Assembly (NCBI GenBank): GCA_964460795.1
Contig: CAYWRU010000106.1
Location: forward strand, 1 to 7,557
From: CAZOOM01 sp964460795
GTDB taxonomy: Bacteria; Omnitrophota; Omnitrophia; Omnitrophales; Aquincolibacteriaceae
DNA length: 7,557 nt
Reading direction: 5' to 3'
The translations under genes were made by a program, and so were the position numbers. Under the pieces are notes generated by a model. That model was not told the origin of the DNA. It did not search any database and worked only from the letters and a program-made list of their open reading frames with translations. Of this stretch, positions 7,501 through 7,557 are shown one piece after another; the stretch's first letter is position 1, and every line of letters starts with the position of its first letter.

Positions 7501-7557
7501 TTGATTCATGGATTTACACGAGCGGTGGAAATCAAATTTCAGGCCCAGGTTGAGATT
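1..7557 (+). CDS. Giant multidomain YD/VCBS/LamG/C39-like protein, partial at both ends
   Basis: Frame 1 has no stop codon in any of its 2,519 codons, and the translation shows recognisable domains along its whole length, so this is one real gene. It is open at both ends. The first in-frame ATG is at 601, inside continuous protein-like sequence, so the true start lies upstream. Domain order is YD-like beta region, six VCBS/FG-GAP calcium loops, half a cadherin-like unit, LamG, beta-sandwich-like segment, second YD-like region, coiled coil, DUF4214-like motif, C39-like domain and amphipathic helices. VCBS and LamG domains are usually found in exported proteins, and all 12 cysteines are in close pairs, so an extracytoplasmic location is likely; the signal peptide would be outside the window. 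Known relatives by architecture are RHS/SpvB/TcdB-like proteins and giant adhesins. The exact role is not shown. An assembly gap at 3959-3968 leaves a few residues unknown. Confidence 0.93.
1571..3015 (+). repeat. Six VCBS/FG-GAP calcium-loop repeats
   Basis: Six loops of the form L-x-D-x-[NDT]-G-D-x-x-x-D-R occur at 1699-1734, 1924-1959, 2149-2184, 2362-2397, 2599-2634 and 2896-2931. They read LVDMNGDGLPDR, LVDLNGDHRPDR, LVDLDGDGLVDR, LRDLNGDKRPDR, LRDVTGDGILDR and LQDMNGDKLLDR. The D, N/D/T, D and final D side chains match calcium ligands of EF-hand-like loops in VCBS/FG-GAP propeller blades. Each loop is followed by a strand of the type WxVQxNNGxGFxP (for example EWLVQFNNGHGFDP), another hallmark of this family. 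First-aspartate spacing is 75, 75, 71, 79 and 99 residues. Six to seven blades would be enough for a beta-propeller, as in integrin-like FG-GAP domains and the SpvB/TcdB proteins; whether these six close a ring is inference. Unit 5 and its linker carry four cysteines. Confidence 0.9.
3058..3213 (+). other. Short cadherin-like / tandem-95 Ig unit
   Basis: Residues 1020-1071 contain EPSHGQINFAANGNFSYTP followed by FFGLDTFTYEDGNG and an alternating TVTVNV strand. This matches the C-terminal half of the bacterial Ig/cadherin-like 'tandem-95' repeat, whose consensus is a HG-x-nG-x-fxYTP stretch, then G-x-DxFxY, then a terminal VxVxV strand. The usual repeat is about 90 to 100 residues; here the region directly after the sixth VCBS unit supplies only about 50 to 65, so the N-terminal half is reduced or missing. 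Such units commonly act as rigid spacers in surface proteins. Here it would link the VCBS propeller to the LamG domain. Confidence 0.75.
3241..3855 (+). other. LamG / concanavalin A-like lectin domain
   Basis: Residues 1081-1285 follow the order typical of Laminin_G_3 domains: a FDGSQALLEF strand near residue 1098, DFTIESRVKF at about 1119-1128, GKWYHVAAVRSG with Trp1190, a MYLNGVQAG strand at about 1204-1212, and the closing LLDGNLDELRIS at about 1241-1252. A final TLLLFHFN strand completes the jelly roll. LamG_3 domains bind glycans or proteins, or serve as structural modules, in secreted bacterial proteins; the ligand here cannot be read from sequence. The length of about 200 residues is normal for this family with flanking strands. 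It sits directly after the cadherin-like spacer. Confidence 0.88.
3856..4290 (+). other. Beta-sandwich-like segment spanning the gap
   Basis: After the LamG domain, a Pro-rich hinge (ETVPPAPLVSADFEV) leads into residues of about 1298-1430. Post-gap strands include YNTLHVSLKAARI, HVEIRLRDKHGDLIQSW, DWRDILLPLD and QIEIQLVDAAGKN, then VPVYTDSLTLTTL. Alternating hydrophobic strands, a 'DW.DI.LPL' turn and a final 'vYxDsLxL' strand look like the jelly-roll carbohydrate-binding modules found beside LamG domains in secreted proteins, but no family can be named with confidence. The residues lost in the gap fall in the first third of the segment. Confidence 0.5.
3959..3968. other. Assembly gap (10 N)
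   Basis: Ten unresolved bases interrupt the gene between codons for SLIR and GDFFVAG. The same frame is open on both sides when the gap is counted as exactly ten bases. The right flank has a seven-T run (3975-3981) and a hairpin-prone G/C block (GGGGTGCCCC at 3994-4003). Ten N is a common scaffolder placeholder, so the true length may differ. Confidence 0.95.
4291..5802 (+). other. Second YD/RHS-like beta-repeat region
   Basis: Residues 1431-1934 return to beta-strand repeats. Recognisable YD-type elements are VFDPDSGERERYAGG (from 4807), KKFTYNSKGVLSKTEI (from 4885), REEYDTAGKLLAYTTPEG (from 5017) and the best match in the window, YTYDSDGNPTKID (5761-5799). DG turns recur (LLDGTVVTF, LTDGTVKHQ, LTNGTLISF). 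This is the style of RHS/YD shells in TcdB and polymorphic-toxin proteins, though the repeats are degenerate. A close cysteine pair, residues 1735 and 1740, lies in a VPCTGNSCEK loop. The region is interrupted from the first YD-like region by the VCBS-cadherin-LamG block, and ends sharply where the helical part begins. Confidence 0.65.
5803..6255 (+). other. Long charged helix / predicted coiled coil
   Basis: Directly after the YTYDSDGNPTKID motif the sequence changes from beta-rich to a run of about 150 residues (1935-2085) rich in E, K, R, Q, A and L, with almost no Gly or Pro apart from one GAISIKGKQG break near 6000-6030. Hydrophobic residues recur about every three or four positions, as in ILKLQAEVAQNREEAI and ALADLKVKTDEALQDL. 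This is typical of a coiled-coil stalk or helical hairpin; the central break suggests two helices. Function is probably a spacer or oligomerisation arm between the YD region and the C-terminal modules. Confidence 0.65.
6256..6330 (+). other. DUF4214-like YRxxLGRDP motif
   Basis: Residues 2086-2110 read VITHWYRKILGRDPSKAELY. The YRKILGRDPS core (2091-2100) matches the signature of DUF4214-type and phycobilisome-linker-like helical domains (Y-R-x-[VI]-L-G-R-x-P-D). DUF4214 occurs in large secreted bacterial proteins, often near calcium-binding repeats, with no established activity. Only about 25 residues are convincing, so this may be a single retained helix pair rather than a whole domain. An acidic, Thr-rich linker (EEVTEEPADTTTHTDEEPKK) follows at 6331-6390. 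Confidence 0.45.
6391..6660 (+). other. Helical linker before the C39-like domain
   Basis: Residues 2131-2220 are helical and charged (SERRLNLQKLKDDLNQGTEA, AERNAENTAIKALVHEKLG), followed by LGCLIESCQPSTALIEWLGL. The two cysteines at residues 2181 and 2186 are close enough to bridge. No known family is recognised. It could be the N-terminal part of the following domain or a separate helical bundle. Confidence 0.4.
6661..7200 (+). other. C39-like cysteine peptidase domain, probably inactive
   Basis: Residues 2221-2400 follow the order of C39-type papain-fold peptidases: an N-terminal helix (HFGQSAFLALEELLKEK), a helix of the type DLVISLHALRLVAKHYGL, a strand FRAVVHINGNHYVVVTGI with the expected catalytic His (2335, codon at 7003), and VTYIDPG with the expected Asp (2361, codon at 7081), then LSREEFEKTW. 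C39 enzymes cleave double-glycine leader peptides in bacteriocin exporters, and related domains appear inside giant secreted proteins. The active-site Cys normally lies in a [DQ]CG-x-x-AL context at the start of the first helix. Here the equivalent GQSAFLAL position is preceded by Phe2226 (TTC), so the nucleophile seems absent. An in-frame 39-base insertion lies just before the His strand. A binding or structural role is therefore more likely than proteolysis. The match is by pattern, not by alignment. Confidence 0.6.
6931..6969 (+). repeat. In-frame insertion with two copies of palindrome GGGGACTGTCCCC
   Basis: The 13-base palindrome GGGGACTGTCCCC (six-base arms around a central T) occurs at 6932-6944 and again at 6948-6960, separated by GCA. 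The block is bordered by the direct repeat CGTGC at 6926-6930 and 6965-6969. Removing 6931-6969 takes out exactly 13 codons and joins MYKTAC to NFRAVVHI, giving a smoother C39-like sequence. The two copies are read in different phases (GLSP and GTVP), so it is the DNA, not the protein, that repeats. None of the six frames of the palindrome holds a stop. This resembles small REP-type palindromes mobilised by REP-associated tyrosine transposases; that link is inference. There is no T-run, so a terminator is unlikely. Confidence 0.85.
7201..7557 (+). other. C-terminal amphipathic helical region, continues past the window
   Basis: From residue 2401 a short linker (LPATVSNAQYVQLTAHQEMA) leads into RGAFFGFIKTMFSKLGEILK and then repeated helices of about 11 to 18 residues with aromatic and aliphatic faces (ALIDSVKAVVNGLVNAFKAF, FFQGWWDQFKGFFTFDFS, LMLKGLKEMFVDSIGELIHG). 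The pattern of GFF, WW and lysines every three or four residues resembles the membrane-active or tape-measure-like helical stretch that often precedes the C-terminal module in RHS/polymorphic-toxin and large secreted proteins. It is not long or hydrophobic enough for a standard transmembrane helix. The gene continues to the right, so what these helices lead into is unseen. Confidence 0.55.

Noticed and set aside
1..7557. tRNA, rRNA, riboswitches, insertion sequences with transposase genes, and promoters
   Set aside because: None is visible, and the continuous coding frame leaves no non-coding space.

Overview
The whole window lies inside one very large gene on the + strand. The reading frame that starts at base 1 stays open for 2,519 codons, through the last base, and runs off both ends. 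There is no start codon near the left edge, no stop codon at the right edge, and no intergenic DNA, RNA gene, promoter or terminator between them. The only break is a 10-base run of N at 3959-3968, and the same frame continues after it.

The protein is a multidomain, probably exported giant. In order it carries: (1) an N-terminal beta-rich region with degenerate RHS/YD-like motifs (about 1-1570); (2) six VCBS/FG-GAP-type calcium-loop repeats (about 1571-3015); (3) a short bacterial-Ig/cadherin-like 'tandem-95' unit (about 3058-3213); (4) a LamG/concanavalin-A-like domain (about 3241-3855); (5) a beta-sandwich-like segment crossing the N gap (to about 4290); (6) a second YD-like region ending in a clear YD motif (to about 5802); (7) a long charged helical or coiled-coil stretch; (8) a DUF4214-like YRxxLGRDP motif; (9) a domain resembling C39 cysteine peptidases, with the His and Asp regions visible but an apparent Phe where the Cys is expected; and (10) amphipathic helices that continue past the window.

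This layout resembles the giant RHS/YD, SpvB/TcdB-like and adhesin-like proteins of environmental Gram-negative bacteria. VCBS and LamG modules would mediate calcium-stabilised folding and binding. YD sheets would form a shell or stalk. The peptidase-like and helical parts would precede a C-terminal module outside the window. Composition near 50% GC, the giant gene and the domain mix would suit an uncultured lineage such as Omnitrophota or another PVC-related group assembled from a metagenome, but this is a low-confidence guess.

The most unusual features are two copies of a perfect 13-base palindrome (GGGGACTGTCCCC) inserted in frame in the C39-like domain and flanked by a 5-base direct repeat, the apparent loss of the catalytic cysteine in that domain, and the fact that all 12 cysteines in the protein fall into six close pairs.
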